Assembly (NCBI RefSeq): GCF_004116955.1
Contig: NZ_CP026362.1
Span: forward strand, 3,694,001-3,758,000
DNA: 64,000 nucleotides
Source of the DNA: Bacillus vallismortis
Lineage (GTDB): Bacteria > Bacillota > Bacilli > Bacillales > Bacillaceae
Direction: 5' to 3'
In this document: one piece after another, positions 18,791 to 30,419 of the stretch
Position numbering within the stretch: position 1 is the stretch's first letter
Layout: every line of letters starts with the position of its first letter
Notes under the pieces: generated by a model
Told to the model about the DNA's origin: nothing
Seen by the model: the letters and a program-made list of their open reading frames with translations, nothing else
The model's database searches: none
Program-made: the position numbers and the translations under genes

Positions 18791-20704
18791 GTGGGTCAGA
18801 AAATTCGCTTAACAACAGCACAAGCGCTGATTAAATTCTTAAACCAGCAGTACATCCATGTAGATGGAAGGGAAGAGCCTTTCGTTGAAGGGATTTTCAC
18901 GATTTTTGGTCATGGAAACGTACTGGGGATCGGGCAGGCGCTTGAGCAGGATGCAGGCCATTTGAAAGTTTATCAAGGGAAAAATGAACAAGGAATGGCG
19001 CATGCCGCAATGGCGTACAGCAAGCAAATGCTGAGAAGAAAAATATATGCGGTCTCTACATCCGTCGGACCGGGAGCTGCCAACTTAGTGGCGGCGGCCG
19101 GCACTGCATTGGCAAACAATATCCCGGTTCTCTTAATTCCGGCAGATACATTTGCGACAAGACAGCCAGACCCTGTACTGCAGCAAATGGAGCAAGAATA
19201 CAGTGCGGCGATTACAACAAACGATGCATTGAAACCTGTATCGAGATACTGGGACCGCATTACGCGCCCTGAGCAGCTGATGAGCAGTTTGCTGCGCGCG
19301 TTTGAAGTCATGACTGATCCGGCAAAAGCAGGTCCGGCAACGATTTGTATTTCTCAGGATGTTGAAGGGGAAGCGTACGACTTTGATGAAAGTTTCTTCG
19401 TCAAACGGGTTCACTATATTGATCGCATGCAGCCGAGCGAGCGCGAGCTTCAAGGTGCGGCGGAGCTGATCAAAGCCAGCAAGCATCCTGTGATCCTCGT
19501 CGGCGGAGGCGCAAAATACTCCGGTGCGCGCGATGAATTGGTCGCCATTTCTGAAGCGTATCACATTCCGTTAGTTGAAACGCAGGCAGGAAAGTCGACC
19601 GTTGAAGCTGATTTTGCGAACAACCTCGGCGGAATGGGCATCACAGGTACACTTGCGGCAAATAAAGCGGCCCGCCAAGCTGATTTGATTATCGGTATCG
19701 GCACAAGATACACGGATTTTGCGACATCCTCTAAGACCGCTTTTGATTTTGATAAAGCGAAGTTCCTGAACATCAATGTCAGCCGAATGCAGGCGTATAA
19801 ACTCGATGCGTTCCAAGTGGTAGCGGATGCGAAAGTGACGCTTGGCAAACTGCACGGTCTGCTTGAAGGCTATAAGAGTGAATTCGGCTCAACGATCAAG
19901 GAGCTGAAGGACGAATGGCTCGCTGAACGCGAACGCCTCAGCAAAGTGACGTTTAAACGGGAAGCGTTTGATCCGGAAATCAAACATCATTTTTCTCAAG
20001 AGGTTCTAAATGAATACGCTGACGCGTTGAATACAGAGCTTCCGCAAACAACGGCATTGCTGACCATCAACGAGACGATTCCAGAGGACAGCGTGATCAT
20101 CTGTTCAGCAGGCTCCCTTCCAGGAGATTTGCAGCGCCTGTGGCATTCTAATGTTCCGAATACGTATCATCTGGAATACGGGTATTCCTGCATGGGCTAT
20201 GAAGTGTCCGGGACACTGGGCCTGAAACTGGCCCACCCTGACAGAGAGGTGTATTCCATTGTCGGAGACGGCAGCTTTCTAATGCTTCACTCCGAGCTGA
20301 TTACGGCGATTCAGTACAACAAGAAAATCAATGTGCTGCTCTTTGATAACTCTGGTTTTGGATGTATCAACAACTTGCAAATGGATCATGGCAGCGGCAG
20401 CTACTATTGCGAGTTCCGCACAGATGACAACCAAATTTTGAATGTTGATTACGCAAAAGTTGCGGAGGGATACGGCGCGAAAACCTACCGTGCAAACACA
20501 GTAGAGGAGTTAAAAGCGGCGTTAGAGGATGCGAAGAAACAGGACGTATCAACGTTAATTGAAATGAAGGTTCTGCCAAAAACAATGACGGACGGCTATG
20601 ACAGCTGGTGGCATGTCGGCGTGGCAGAAGTGTCTGAACAAGAAAGTGTTCAGAAGGCATACGAAGCAAAAGAGAAAATGCTGAATTCTGCGAAGCAGTA
20701 TTAG
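18791..20704 (+). CDS. iolD: THcHDO hydrolase IolD (ThDP enzyme)
   Basis: A 637-residue thiamine-diphosphate enzyme that opens the ring of 3D-(3,5/4)-trihydroxycyclohexane-1,2-dione to 5-deoxy-glucuronate. It has the acetolactate-synthase three-domain layout, with an N-terminal '[12 protein letters not shown]', a central NAD/FAD-like domain and the C-terminal ThDP signature from 'GDGSF' to 'DNSGFG'. The GTG at 18791 follows AAAGGTGGGATC and gives the known length; the in-frame start at 18779 would sit on that site. Confidence 0.95.
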   Translation: MGQKIRLTTAQALIKFLNQQYIHVDGREEPFVEGIFTIFGHGNVLGIGQALEQDAGHLKVYQGKNEQGMAHAAMAYSKQMLRRKIYAVSTSVGPGAANLVAAAGTALANNIPVLLIPADTFATRQPDPVLQQMEQEYSAAITTNDALKPVSRYWDRITRPEQLMSSLLRAFEVMTDPAKAGPATICISQDVEGEAYDFDESFFVKRVHYIDRMQPSERELQGAAELIKASKHPVILVGGGAKYSGARDELVAISEAYHIPLVETQAGKSTVEADFANNLGGMGITGTLAANKAARQADLIIGIGTRYTDFATSSKTAFDFDKAKFLNINVSRMQAYKLDAFQVVADAKVTLGKLHGLLEGYKSEFGSTIKELKDEWLAERERLSKVTFKREAFDPEIKHHFSQEVLNEYADALNTELPQTTALLTINETIPEDSVIICSAGSLPGDLQRLWHSNVPNTYHLEYGYSCMGYEVSGTLGLKLAHPDREVYSIVGDGSFLMLHSELITAIQYNKKINVLLFDNSGFGCINNLQMDHGSGSYYCEFRTDDNQILNVDYAKVAEGYGAKTYRANTVEELKAALEDAKKQDVSTLIEMKVLPKTMTDGYDSWWHVGVAEVSEQESVQKAYEAKEKMLNSAKQY

Positions 20705-20719
20705 GGGGGAGGCTCATCG

Positions 20720-21613
20720 ATGGGCAAAGATAAGATCCTGTGGGGCATTGCTCCAATAGGGTGGCGGAATGATGATATTCCTGAAATCGGAGCGGGAAAT
20801 ACACTACAGCATTTGTTAAGTGATATTGTTGTCGCACGTTTTCAAGGCACGGAAGTCGGGGGCTTTTTCCCCGAACCTGCCATCCTGAACAAAGAGCTGA
20901 AACTTCGAAACTTAAGAATCGCAGGAAAATGGTTCAGCAGTTTTATCTTGCGTGATGGACTTGGTGAAGCGGCAGAAGCATTTACCCTGCATTGTGAGTA
21001 TTTACAGCAAGTAAACGCGGACGTCGCTGTCGTTTCTGAACAAACTCACAGCGTACAAGGCTTAGAGAAAAACGTCTTCAAAGAGAAGCCGCACTTTACG
21101 GATAATGAATGGGAACGGCTTTGCGAAGGGCTGAATCATCTTGGCAAAATTGCCGACAAGCATGGCTTAAAGCTCGTCTATCACCATCACCTTGGCACTG
21201 GTGTCCAAAAGGCAGAAGAAGTCGATCGGCTGATGGAAGGAACAGACCCCGCGCATGTACACCTCCTTTATGATACAGGGCATGCGTATATTTCTGACGG
21301 TGACTACATGGGAATGCTTGAGAAGCATATCGGACGCATTAAGCATGTGCATTTTAAAGATGCCCGCCTGAATGTCATGGAACAATGCAGACTTGGAGGA
21401 GAATCGTTTCGGCAGTCATTTTTAAAAGGCATGTTTACGGTCCCCGGCGATGGGTGCATTGATTTTAGAGACGTATATCAGCTGCTGTTAAAGAACAATT
21501 ATTCCGGATGGATTGTCGTTGAAGCTGAACAGGACCCCGATGTCGCAAACCCGCTTGAGTATGCATTAATCGCAAGAAACTATATTGATAAGCAGTTGTT
21601 GGATCTGGCTTAA
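20720..21613 (+). CDS. iolE: Inosose dehydratase IolE
   Basis: A 297-residue TIM-barrel enzyme of the xylose-isomerase-like superfamily. It dehydrates 2-keto-myo-inositol to the dione used by IolD. Metal-ligand residues appear in 'YHHHLGTGV', 'LLYDTGHAY', 'IKHVHFKD' and 'VVEAEQDP'. A GGGGGGAGG site precedes the ATG. Its stop codon overlaps an ATG in the iolF frame (TAATGG), indicating translational coupling. Confidence 0.95.
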   Translation: MGKDKILWGIAPIGWRNDDIPEIGAGNTLQHLLSDIVVARFQGTEVGGFFPEPAILNKELKLRNLRIAGKWFSSFILRDGLGEAAEAFTLHCEYLQQVNADVAVVSEQTHSVQGLEKNVFKEKPHFTDNEWERLCEGLNHLGKIADKHGLKLVYHHHLGTGVQKAEEVDRLMEGTDPAHVHLLYDTGHAYISDGDYMGMLEKHIGRIKHVHFKDARLNVMEQCRLGGESFRQSFLKGMFTVPGDGCIDFRDVYQLLLKNNYSGWIVVEAEQDPDVANPLEYALIARNYIDKQLLDLA

Positions 21614-21627
21614 TGGGGACTGAATAT

Positions 21628-24001
<2,374 letters not shown>

Positions 24002-24021
24002 AATAATAGAGGAGTGAAAAT

Positions 24022-24891
24022 ATGAAATTAGCATTGGATCCATCGATGTATCGTGATGATTTAACGTTGGAGGAAATGGTATATAAAACGGCGGAGCTTG
24101 GCTATGAATATATTGAGCTGTCGCCTCGCGAGGATTTTTGTCCATTCTATAAATATCCGAAGGTTGATTCAGCAAAAATCAAACAATTAAAGCGGCTTTT
24201 AAAGGATACAGGTGTTAAGCTTTCATCTCTCCTCCCTCTTTACCACTGGGCGGGTCCTGATGAAGATCGCCGCCAGGCTGCGGTGCGCAATTGGAAAAGG
24301 GCGATCGAAATTGCGGTTGAACTTGAAGTGGAATTGATGAACAGTGAGTTCAGCGGTTCAAAATATGATCCTTTAACAAGTGAAGAAAAATTTATCAAAT
24401 CGATGGATGAGCTTCTGCCAGTCTTTGAAAAAGAAGGCGTTAAACTCAATCTTCAAGCCCATCCATACGATTTTATCGAAACGCACAAAGGCGCGATGGA
24501 TATGATCCGCGCGCTAGACAAGGATTGGATCAATCTTGTCTACTCGACTGCGCATACGTTCTTCTATGATGACGGCAAAGGCGACATCGAGACCATGTTT
24601 GACGAAGCCGGCGACCGCCTTACACATGTTTTATTTGCGGATACCTATAATCACAAAGCGGCTCATGGCCTGCGCTATATCGTCAACCCGCCTGACGCCA
24701 AAGTAACGGTTCATCAGCATCTAGACATTGGCCAAGGCGAAGTTGATTTTGATACGATTTTCAGAAAGATGAGAGAAATGAAGTTCGATGGAATTGCGAC
24801 CAACGCCGTATTTGCTTGGGTTGACAAAAGAGCGGATGAATCAAGCCGTTTTATGCTTCAAAAAATGAAAGAAGAATTAGGTCTGGCATAA
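24022..24891 (+). CDS. iolH: IolH, TIM-barrel protein of the inositol operon
   Basis: A 289-residue sugar phosphate isomerase/epimerase-like TIM barrel (AP endonuclease 2 superfamily). Putative metal ligands are visible in 'LQAHPYD', '[12 protein letters not shown]' and '[10 protein letters not shown]'. The precise reaction of IolH is not settled. GAGGAG lies before the ATG. An 87-bp gap with a long hairpin separates it from iolI. Confidence 0.93.
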   Translation: MKLALDPSMYRDDLTLEEMVYKTAELGYEYIELSPREDFCPFYKYPKVDSAKIKQLKRLLKDTGVKLSSLLPLYHWAGPDEDRRQAAVRNWKRAIEIAVELEVELMNSEFSGSKYDPLTSEEKFIKSMDELLPVFEKEGVKLNLQAHPYDFIETHKGAMDMIRALDKDWINLVYSTAHTFFYDDGKGDIETMFDEAGDRLTHVLFADTYNHKAAHGLRYIVNPPDAKVTVHQHLDIGQGEVDFDTIFRKMREMKFDGIATNAVFAWVDKRADESSRFMLQKMKEELGLA

Positions 24892-24899
24892 GCTGAGCA

Positions 24900-24946
24900 T
24901 GGAGTTCGGCGGGATAGGATAAAGCAGCCTTCCTGCCGAACTCCCT
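24900..24946 (+). other. Long hairpin between iolH and iolI
   Basis: GGAGTTCGGCGGGA pairs with TCCTGCCGAACTCC around a loop of about 16 bases. No T-run follows, so it is unlikely to be a full terminator. It may be an mRNA processing or stability element that lowers iolIJ expression; that is inference. Confidence 0.6.
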
Positions 24947-24978
24947 TCATATCTAAAACGCAGATGGGGGAGTCTGAC

Positions 24979-25815
24979 ATGAAACTTTGTTTTAATGAAG
25001 CAACAACATTGGAAAACTCAAATCTTAAACAGGATGTAGAACTATGCGAAAAGCACGGCTATGATTATATTGAAATTCGCACAATGGATAAGCTGCCAGA
25101 GTACTTAAAAGACCATACATTGGACGATCTGGCGAAGTGTTTTCAAACCCATCACATCAAACCGCTTGCTTTAAACGCACTCGTTTTCTTCAACAACCGT
25201 GATGAAAAGGGGCACAATGAGATCATCGCTGAATTTAAAGACATGATGGAAACGTGCAAAACCCTCGGTGTGAAATATGTCGTGGCTGTTCCGCTTGTGA
25301 CTGAGCAGAAAATTGTAAAAGAAGAGATCAAAAAGAGCAGTGTAGAGGTGCTGACTGAGCTCTCAGATATCGCGGAGCCGTACGGCGTAAAAATCGCGTT
25401 CGAATTTGTCGGCCACCCGCAATGTACGGTCAATACGTTTGAACAGGCATACGACATCATAAACACAGTCGACCGGGACAATGTCGGGCTTGTCCTTGAC
25501 AGTTTCCATTTCCATGCGATGGGGTCAAATATCGAGAGCTTAAAGCAGGCGGACGGAAAGAAAATTTTCATCTACCATATCGACGATACCGAAGATTTCC
25601 CAATCGGCTTTTTAACGGATGAGGATCGTGTGTGGCCTGGCCAAGGGGCGATTGACTTAGATGCCCACTTATCAGCCCTCAAAGAAATCGGGTTCTCTGA
25701 TGTTGTATCGGTTGAGCTCTTCCGTCCCGAATACTATAAGCTGAGTGCCGAGGAAGCTATTCAAACAGCGAAAAAAACAACGGTTGATGTTGTTTCAAAA
25801 TACTTCAAGATGTAA
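24979..25815 (+). CDS. iolI: Inosose isomerase IolI
   Basis: A 278-residue TIM-barrel metalloenzyme that interconverts ketoinositols, letting D-chiro-inositol enter the pathway. The structure of B. subtilis IolI is known. Metal-binding residues are visible in 'FEFVGHPQC', 'VLDSFHFHAMG', 'YHIDDTED' and 'VELFRPEYY'. The ATG at 24979 follows GGGGGAG; the longer frame from 24964 starts at that site. It is closely followed by iolJ. Confidence 0.95.
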   Translation: MKLCFNEATTLENSNLKQDVELCEKHGYDYIEIRTMDKLPEYLKDHTLDDLAKCFQTHHIKPLALNALVFFNNRDEKGHNEIIAEFKDMMETCKTLGVKYVVAVPLVTEQKIVKEEIKKSSVEVLTELSDIAEPYGVKIAFEFVGHPQCTVNTFEQAYDIINTVDRDNVGLVLDSFHFHAMGSNIESLKQADGKKIFIYHIDDTEDFPIGFLTDEDRVWPGQGAIDLDAHLSALKEIGFSDVVSVELFRPEYYKLSAEEAIQTAKKTTVDVVSKYFKM

Positions 25816-25835
25816 TGGATAAAGGAGGGGTGAAC

Positions 25836-26708
25836 ATGGCTTTTGTATCGATGAAAGAGCTTCTTGAAGATGCAAAGCGGGAGCATTACGCAATCGGCCA
25901 GTTTAATATCAACGGCCTGCAGTGGACGAAGGCGATTTTACAGGCTGCGGAGGATGAACAGTCGCCTGTCATTGCAGCGGCGTCGGACCGGCTGATCGAC
26001 TATTTGGGCGGATTCAAAACCGTAGCCGCGATGGTCAATACGCTGATGGAAGAATTGTCAATTACCGTTCCCGTTGTCCTTCACCTTGATCATGGGAGCA
26101 GTGTGGAGCGCTGCAAACAAGCCATTGACGCAGGGTTTAGCTCGGTGATGATTGACGGGTCACATTCGCCGATTGATCAGAACATCACCATGACGAAAGA
26201 GGTAGCGGACTATGCGAAGCTTCACGGTGTGTCAGTGGAGGCTGAAGTCGGCACAGTAGGCGGCATGGAGGACGGCCTTGTGGGCGGTGTCAAATACGCT
26301 GATCTTCATGAATGCCAGCGTCTCGTGGAAGAAACCAATATTGACGCCCTGGCGGCTGCGCTCGGATCAGTACATGGTAAGTATCAAGGTGAGCCCAAAC
26401 TCGGCTTCAAAGAGATGGAGGAAATCGCTAAGATCACGAACATTCCGCTTGTTCTTCACGGCGCCTCGGGAATTCCGGCTGATCAAATCGCACGAACAAT
26501 CCAGCTTGGCCACGCGAAGATCAACATCAATACAGAATGTATGGTGGCATGGGCAGAAAAAACGCGCTTCATGTTCGAGAACAATCCTGACTTATATGAA
26601 CCCCGCGCTTATATGACCCCGGGAATCGACGCGGTAAAAGAAACAGTGAAAAGCAAAATGAGAGAATTCGGCTCAGCGGGAAAAGCCGCTAGACAGCAAG
26701 TCAGCTGA
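25836..26708 (+). CDS. iolJ: DKGP aldolase IolJ
   Basis: A 290-residue class II, zinc-dependent aldolase of the fructose-bisphosphate aldolase family. It cleaves 2-deoxy-5-keto-gluconate 6-phosphate to dihydroxyacetone phosphate and malonic semialdehyde. Zinc ligands are visible in 'LHLDHGSS', 'GSVHGKY' and 'LHGASGIP', and the phosphate site in 'KININTE'. The ATG at 25836 follows AAAGGAGG. It is the last gene of the operon, ended by a strong terminator. Confidence 0.95.
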   Translation: MAFVSMKELLEDAKREHYAIGQFNINGLQWTKAILQAAEDEQSPVIAAASDRLIDYLGGFKTVAAMVNTLMEELSITVPVVLHLDHGSSVERCKQAIDAGFSSVMIDGSHSPIDQNITMTKEVADYAKLHGVSVEAEVGTVGGMEDGLVGGVKYADLHECQRLVEETNIDALAAALGSVHGKYQGEPKLGFKEMEEIAKITNIPLVLHGASGIPADQIARTIQLGHAKININTECMVAWAEKTRFMFENNPDLYEPRAYMTPGIDAVKETVKSKMREFGSAGKAARQQVS

Positions 26709-26710
26709 AG

Positions 26711-26743
26711 AAAAAGCACTCACGTCAGCGTGAGTGCTTTTGT
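26711..26743. terminator. Terminator of the iol operon
   Basis: AAAGCACTCACG/CGTGAGTGCTTT stem with flanking A- and T-runs; it lies between convergent iolJ and yxeB and can serve both. Confidence 0.9.
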
Positions 26744-26751
26744 CATGCCAT

Positions 26752-27717
26752 TTATTCTTGGTTTTCTTTCTCGCGCTTCACCAGCATATCAGCAATCAAA
26801 TCAACCTGTTTGCTGACGGAGATCGGGTCGTACGGGTAGAATGTGTCAAAATCGTTGATGAACACACGGTTATGTTTGACAGCGTCTAGGTTTTTCCAGA
26901 TAGCGGATTCCTTTAGCTTATCGAGTGTGTTGCTTTCGCCTTTCGGATTGTAGTCCGTAATGAACATATAATCTGCGGCATACTCAGGAATAACCTCTTG
27001 AGAGAGCTGTTTCATCTCTCCTTTTTTAATGACATCCTGTTCGATTTTTTCAGGCGCTTTTAACCCAAGCGCGTTGTATACAGCTTGGCCGCCGCGTCCG
27101 CCATTATCATTAAACACCCAGAATTCGCCCTTGTCCGTGTTTTCATATATGCCGAAGGTTGCATCCTTGTCGATGACGCCGGCCACTTTCTTTTTGGCTG
27201 CTTCCGCTTTTTTGTTAAAGTCAGCAATAAATGATGCTGCTTCATCTTTCGCTCCGGCGATATCTCCGAACATGCTGACCGTATCCTGCACGTTTTTCGC
27301 TGTGTTATAAGGAACGACAACAGTTGGAGCGATTTTCTTTAATTGATCGACATTCTCTTCATTCATGACAACAATTAAGTCAGGCTGAAGCTCCATCACT
27401 TTTTCAACGCTGATAGGATCACCGATATTCTTCACATCTTTTAGCTTTGATGTTAAAAACGGATTATCAAATGACCATGAGCCTGAGCCGACCACATTCG
27501 CTCCGACAGACAGCAGTTCCCCAGCATAAAAATCAGTGACAATGCGTTTCGGATGTGCCGGAATGTTGACGTTCCCTTTTGTTGATTTGTATGTTCTCAT
27601 TCCTGTCTTTTCGGTATCTGAATCACTTGAGCTTCCTTTCGAAGCCGTACCGCTGCAAGCGCTGGCAAACATAAGAAGCAGCACCAGCATGCCCACGAGC
27701 AATATGTTCTTTTTCAT
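26752..27717 (-). CDS. yxeB: Siderophore-binding lipoprotein YxeB
   Basis: A 321-residue iron-hydroxamate substrate-binding lipoprotein of the FhuD type, which in B. subtilis binds ferrioxamine for uptake with FhuBGC. The N-terminal signal peptide ends in the lipobox 'FASAC', placing the protein on the outer face of the membrane. Then come two Rossmann-like lobes joined by a long helix ('HPKRIVTDFYAGELL', 'LQPDLIVV', 'FGIYENTDKGEFWVF'). The ATG at 27717 follows a G-rich site. A Fur box lies about 40 bp upstream. Confidence 0.93.
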   Translation of the reverse strand: MKKNILLVGMLVLLLMFASACSGTASKGSSSDSDTEKTGMRTYKSTKGNVNIPAHPKRIVTDFYAGELLSVGANVVGSGSWSFDNPFLTSKLKDVKNIGDPISVEKVMELQPDLIVVMNEENVDQLKKIAPTVVVPYNTAKNVQDTVSMFGDIAGAKDEAASFIADFNKKAEAAKKKVAGVIDKDATFGIYENTDKGEFWVFNDNGGRGGQAVYNALGLKAPEKIEQDVIKKGEMKQLSQEVIPEYAADYMFITDYNPKGESNTLDKLKESAIWKNLDAVKHNRVFINDFDTFYPYDPISVSKQVDLIADMLVKREKENQE

Positions 27718-27755
27718 CAAGAACCCCCCAATATGTACGGTAATTTTATTAGTAA

Positions 27756-27770
27756 TGATTATCATTATCA
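27756..27770 (-). promoter_or_regulatory. Fur box of yxeB
   Basis: TGATTATCATTATCA differs at one position from the 7-1-7 Fur consensus TGATAATNATTATCA and overlaps the promoter region of yxeB. Iron repression is expected. Confidence 0.85.
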
Positions 27771-27893
27771 ATTAATAATATAGCAAGAAACCAGTTCCCC
27801 GTCTATCTCTATTTTAGGGAGAGAAAGTTTTTTCGTTTACAGATGACGCGGTATGCTTAATCAATTATTATAGGTAAATGGGAGGGGGAAAAT

Positions 27894-28292
27894 ATGGGAA
27901 TCACAAAAAGAGGTGCCGCGTGGGAGTGGCTGAATAGCTGGTGGATGCTGTTTATTTTCATGCCTTTTGCCATAACCAGTTTTTTTGCTTTTTTATTTAT
28001 TGGCATCAAGGTCAGAAATAGAAAGTGGATCATGTATGGAATCATTTATTTTTTCGTATTTGCATTTGGTTTTGTGCTGCCCGATGAACCAGGAATTTTT
28101 GTTGTTCTCCCATTATGGGCTGTGACGATTATTCATGGTTTTAAAGTGCGTCCGCTGTATCTGATTCAGCTAGATGTCTACAAAGACAATGTGGAGGCAC
28201 GGGCCTTTGCTGAGGCAAGAAGTGAAGCCGAGAGCAGATTTCATGCTCCGAAGCAGTCTATTCAGGATATACATATTCGCAAAGAACGGTAA
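27894..28292 (+). CDS. yxeC: Membrane protein YxeC
   Basis: A 132-residue integral membrane protein. It has an N-terminal amphipathic Trp-rich start, then hydrophobic helices at about residues 18-38, 45-60 and 65-82, and a soluble, charged C-terminal tail of about 45 residues ending in KER. GGGAGGGGG precedes the ATG. Length and position match YxeC of B. subtilis; the function is unknown. Confidence 0.75.
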   Translation: MGITKRGAAWEWLNSWWMLFIFMPFAITSFFAFLFIGIKVRNRKWIMYGIIYFFVFAFGFVLPDEPGIFVVLPLWAVTIIHGFKVRPLYLIQLDVYKDNVEARAFAEARSEAESRFHAPKQSIQDIHIRKER

Positions 28293-28330
28293 GAAAAAGC
28301 TCAACACGAACAGGGTGTTGAGCTTTTTCT
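28293..28330. terminator. Bidirectional terminator yxeC/yxeD
   Basis: AAAAAGCTCAACAC/GTGTTGAGCTTTTT inverted repeat with an 8-base loop between convergent genes. Confidence 0.9.
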
Positions 28331-28334
28331 ATGG

Positions 28335-28688
28335 TTACTGCTGATAGGAATGCTGCTGGAATGACGTGTTTTGGCCGAATGGAAGTGTAGAAACATTCGT
28401 ATTCATCACGCTGGATTGTCCAGTGAGTTCCTGCTGCATTTGGTTGCACATATTGACAACTTGCTGGCATTTTTGAATGGCCGTGTCATGTCCGTGCAGC
28501 GCTTGCTGAATGGTATGTGCAGCTTGTTGTTCGTGGTTTAGAATTTGCTGCAGCATTTGGATGTTTTGCTGTTCCTGATGAAGCATTTGGCGATATTGCT
28601 GGCTGCTTTGCTGTGTTTGCTGAATAAGCTGCTGAGCAGTCTGGCGGGCTTGGTTCAGCTGCTGCAAGCCGTGTTGTGTATTATGCAT
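28335..28688 (-). CDS. yxeD: Glutamine-rich coat-like protein YxeD
   Basis: A 117-residue, very Gln- and His-rich helical protein with heptad-like spacing (repeated 'QQ', 'HEQQ') and a flexible Thr/Ser/Asn-rich tail. Composition resembles small spore-coat-associated proteins of Bacillus, and its neighbour YxeE is a spore coat protein, but no function is known. A GGAGGGATAA site precedes the start at 28688. Confidence 0.75.
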   Translation of the reverse strand: MHNTQHGLQQLNQARQTAQQLIQQTQQSSQQYRQMLHQEQQNIQMLQQILNHEQQAAHTIQQALHGHDTAIQKCQQVVNMCNQMQQELTGQSSVMNTNVSTLPFGQNTSFQQHSYQQ

Positions 28689-28800
28689 GAGTTATCCCTC
28701 CATGTGATCGATTGACGTGAGTCGGTATTATCATGCAACCTGAATGAAAAGAAATTCCTCAAACGAGAAACTACAATTATTTTCCTCAGTTTTTCTTTCT

Positions 28801-28829
28801 TTGAACACAGCCGATAAGAATTGTATACT
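28801..28829 (+). promoter_or_regulatory. Predicted sigma-A promoter on the + strand between yxeD and yxeE
   Basis: TTGAAC, exactly 17 bp, TATACT. No + strand gene follows; the only downstream element is a strong terminator about 55 bp further on. Confidence 0.55.
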
Positions 28830-28835
28830 TTGTAC

Positions 28836-28927
28836 AAACCCTTTTTATGTAAATGCTCCGCTATTTATACCGCATGAATGGCGGAAAACGAAGCCCTGAA
28901 ATGAGGGATTCGTCTTCCGCTTTTTTC
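28836..28927 (+). ncRNA. Candidate small RNA, about 90 nt
   Basis: The interval is bounded by a good sigma-A-like promoter (28801-28829) and a strong intrinsic terminator at 28881-28927. The terminator stem pairs GCGGAA with TTCCGC, ACGAA with TTCGT and CCCT with AGGG, and is followed by TTTTTT. No sizeable ORF lies in between. Both flanking protein genes are on the other strand, so this terminator does not belong to them. No known RNA family was recognised. Confidence 0.45.
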
Positions 28928-28937
28928 TTTGCCCGCT

Positions 28938-29306
28938 TCAAAAACCACCTTCACCCGCGGTAAATGGGATATTCAGCCTGTTTTCTACCGTACGGAGGCG
29001 CTGATTGAGCCGATTTAAGCGGCGGGTATGGCGTTCAATGGCTTGGCTTAACTGACTGACCTGTTCGGCCATCCGGGCAATTTCCCGATTTTGGCGCCGG
29101 TCTTCATTTGTGAGCCGTGTTAATTCCCTTGTTTGTTGTTCATTCTGCCGTTCAAGAGCTGCAACTCTTCTTTCTAATGCCGGCGGCTGTCTGTCTATGG
29201 GGTGTGGGTTGTATACATCCTGCCGCGGATGAGGATTGTATTCATAGTGGCTATAGTAAGGTTCCTGCTGAGGCGGCTGCGGGCCGTAATATGGATAAGG
29301 GTACAT
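28938..29306 (-). CDS. yxeE: Inner spore coat protein YxeE
   Basis: A 122-residue protein with a Tyr/Pro-rich N-terminal third ('[18 protein letters not shown]') and a charged coiled coil from about residue 44 to 112 rich in Arg, Gln and Glu with heptad Leu. YxeE is an inner spore coat protein in B. subtilis. AAGGAGATTG precedes the ATG. Transcription is probably late mother-cell specific, inferred from family knowledge. Confidence 0.85.
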   Translation of the reverse strand: MYPYPYYGPQPPQQEPYYSHYEYNPHPRQDVYNPHPIDRQPPALERRVAALERQNEQQTRELTRLTNEDRRQNREIARMAEQVSQLSQAIERHTRRLNRLNQRLRTVENRLNIPFTAGEGGF

Positions 29307-29420
29307 GTGATCAATCTCCTTACAAAATGTAATGTATGGGTGAATTCCTTATAACTTATGTAGTCATTGGCACAGTGCCACGGCATTCGCCCAACAAGGA
29401 GAGAAAGGACGGTGATCGCC

Positions 29421-29830
29421 ATGAGAAAAAACTGTGTCATGTTACTAGCGGCTTTATGTTTCATGATAGGGGGCTGCCAGCGCAAAAGGAGGAAACGCCG
29501 TTTTATTACGGAACGTGGAATGAGGGACTAACCCCAGGATCTATGGTTGGCGTGAGGTCAGCAACGGTTACGTTTACCAAAGACGAGGTGTTGGAGACGG
29601 AAATGATAAAAGGAAGAGGAGAGGTGCAGCTGCCTTCTAAGGCGTACAAGGTGTTGTCCCAGAGCACTGACGGGTCCATTGAGATTCAGTATCTCGGCTC
29701 CTATTATCCGATCAAAAGCACGCTGAAGAGGGGAGAAAACGAGACGTTGATTTGGGAGCAAAATGGCCAGACAAAAACGATGACGAGAATGGAATCAAAG
29801 ACAGGCAAGGAGGAGACATATGAGAAATAA
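29421..29830 (+). pseudogene. yxeF: Frameshifted lipoprotein gene yxeF
   Basis: A lipoprotein signal peptide starts at the ATG at 29421 after GAAAGGACGG (MRKNCVML...MIGGC, lipobox ending in Cys). The mature YxeF domain ('YYGTWNEG', 'YKVLSQSTDGSIEIQYLG', 'LIWEQNGQTKTM') lies in a different frame. The frame changes at about 29478-29490, just after the lipobox Cys, by a net +2 or -1 base. In its own frame the signal peptide ends after 36 codons. The mature half alone is open further upstream but has no export signal. It is either a broken gene or a sequencing error. Confidence 0.7.
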
Positions 29831-30380
29831 AAAAGCTGAAAGCCTGGTGTTAACAGGACTTATCTTACATATCATACAGTGGATTTTGATATTATGGGCT
29901 TTTCTCAAGATAAAACATTTATTTAGTGACTATACGATCTATAACCCACATGTCATCAGCGGATCTATGCAATCCTTATCGTTTATCCAAATGATGCGCG
30001 CTATGATGTACTCAGGGGCTTTCGTCAATTATATTTTGTTTTTTGCGCTTGCCTTTCTTATTTATTCTGTCGTGTTGCATGCCATCTTGATTGTGATGGA
30101 GTTGGCCGCTTACATCATGATTAGACGGAATCCTGCATCATCATGGTCAGTCTTTTTGGCGGCGGCAGGTGTGAAGCTCGCCATCTTGAATATAACCGGC
30201 ATTCCTTTTTTAGCTGCCGGCTTCCTGTTGATGAAACAGAAAAAAGCAGAAAATGGCGAAATGGAGACAGAAAGAAAGCGGAAACCGCGCACGCGCATCC
30301 GAAGACAAGGCCGGCGTCTCAATAGAATCAGGAGAAAATCATCTCTTCCAGTTGAATATCAAAAAGAAAAAACGATATGA
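29820..30380 (+). CDS. yxeG: Membrane protein YxeG
   Basis: A 186-residue protein with four hydrophobic helices in the first 140 residues and a highly basic C-terminal tail ('RKRKPRTRIRRQGRR') likely cytoplasmic. Its ATG overlaps the 3' end of yxeF, after an AGGAGGAGA site, so the two were probably translationally coupled. Function unknown; position and type match YxeG. Confidence 0.75.
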   Translation: MRNKKAESLVLTGLILHIIQWILILWAFLKIKHLFSDYTIYNPHVISGSMQSLSFIQMMRAMMYSGAFVNYILFFALAFLIYSVVLHAILIVMELAAYIMIRRNPASSWSVFLAAAGVKLAILNITGIPFLAAGFLLMKQKKAENGEMETERKRKPRTRIRRQGRRLNRIRRKSSLPVEYQKEKTI

Positions 30381-30419
30381 TGGGACTATAGCCTGAAAAC
30401 GACACGAAGGAGATGCAGG

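Noticed and set aside
29336..29420. Extended start for yxeF at 29336
   Set aside because: The N-terminal extension is Arg/Lys-rich without export signal or ribosome binding site, while a proper lipoprotein signal lies at 29421 in the other frame.
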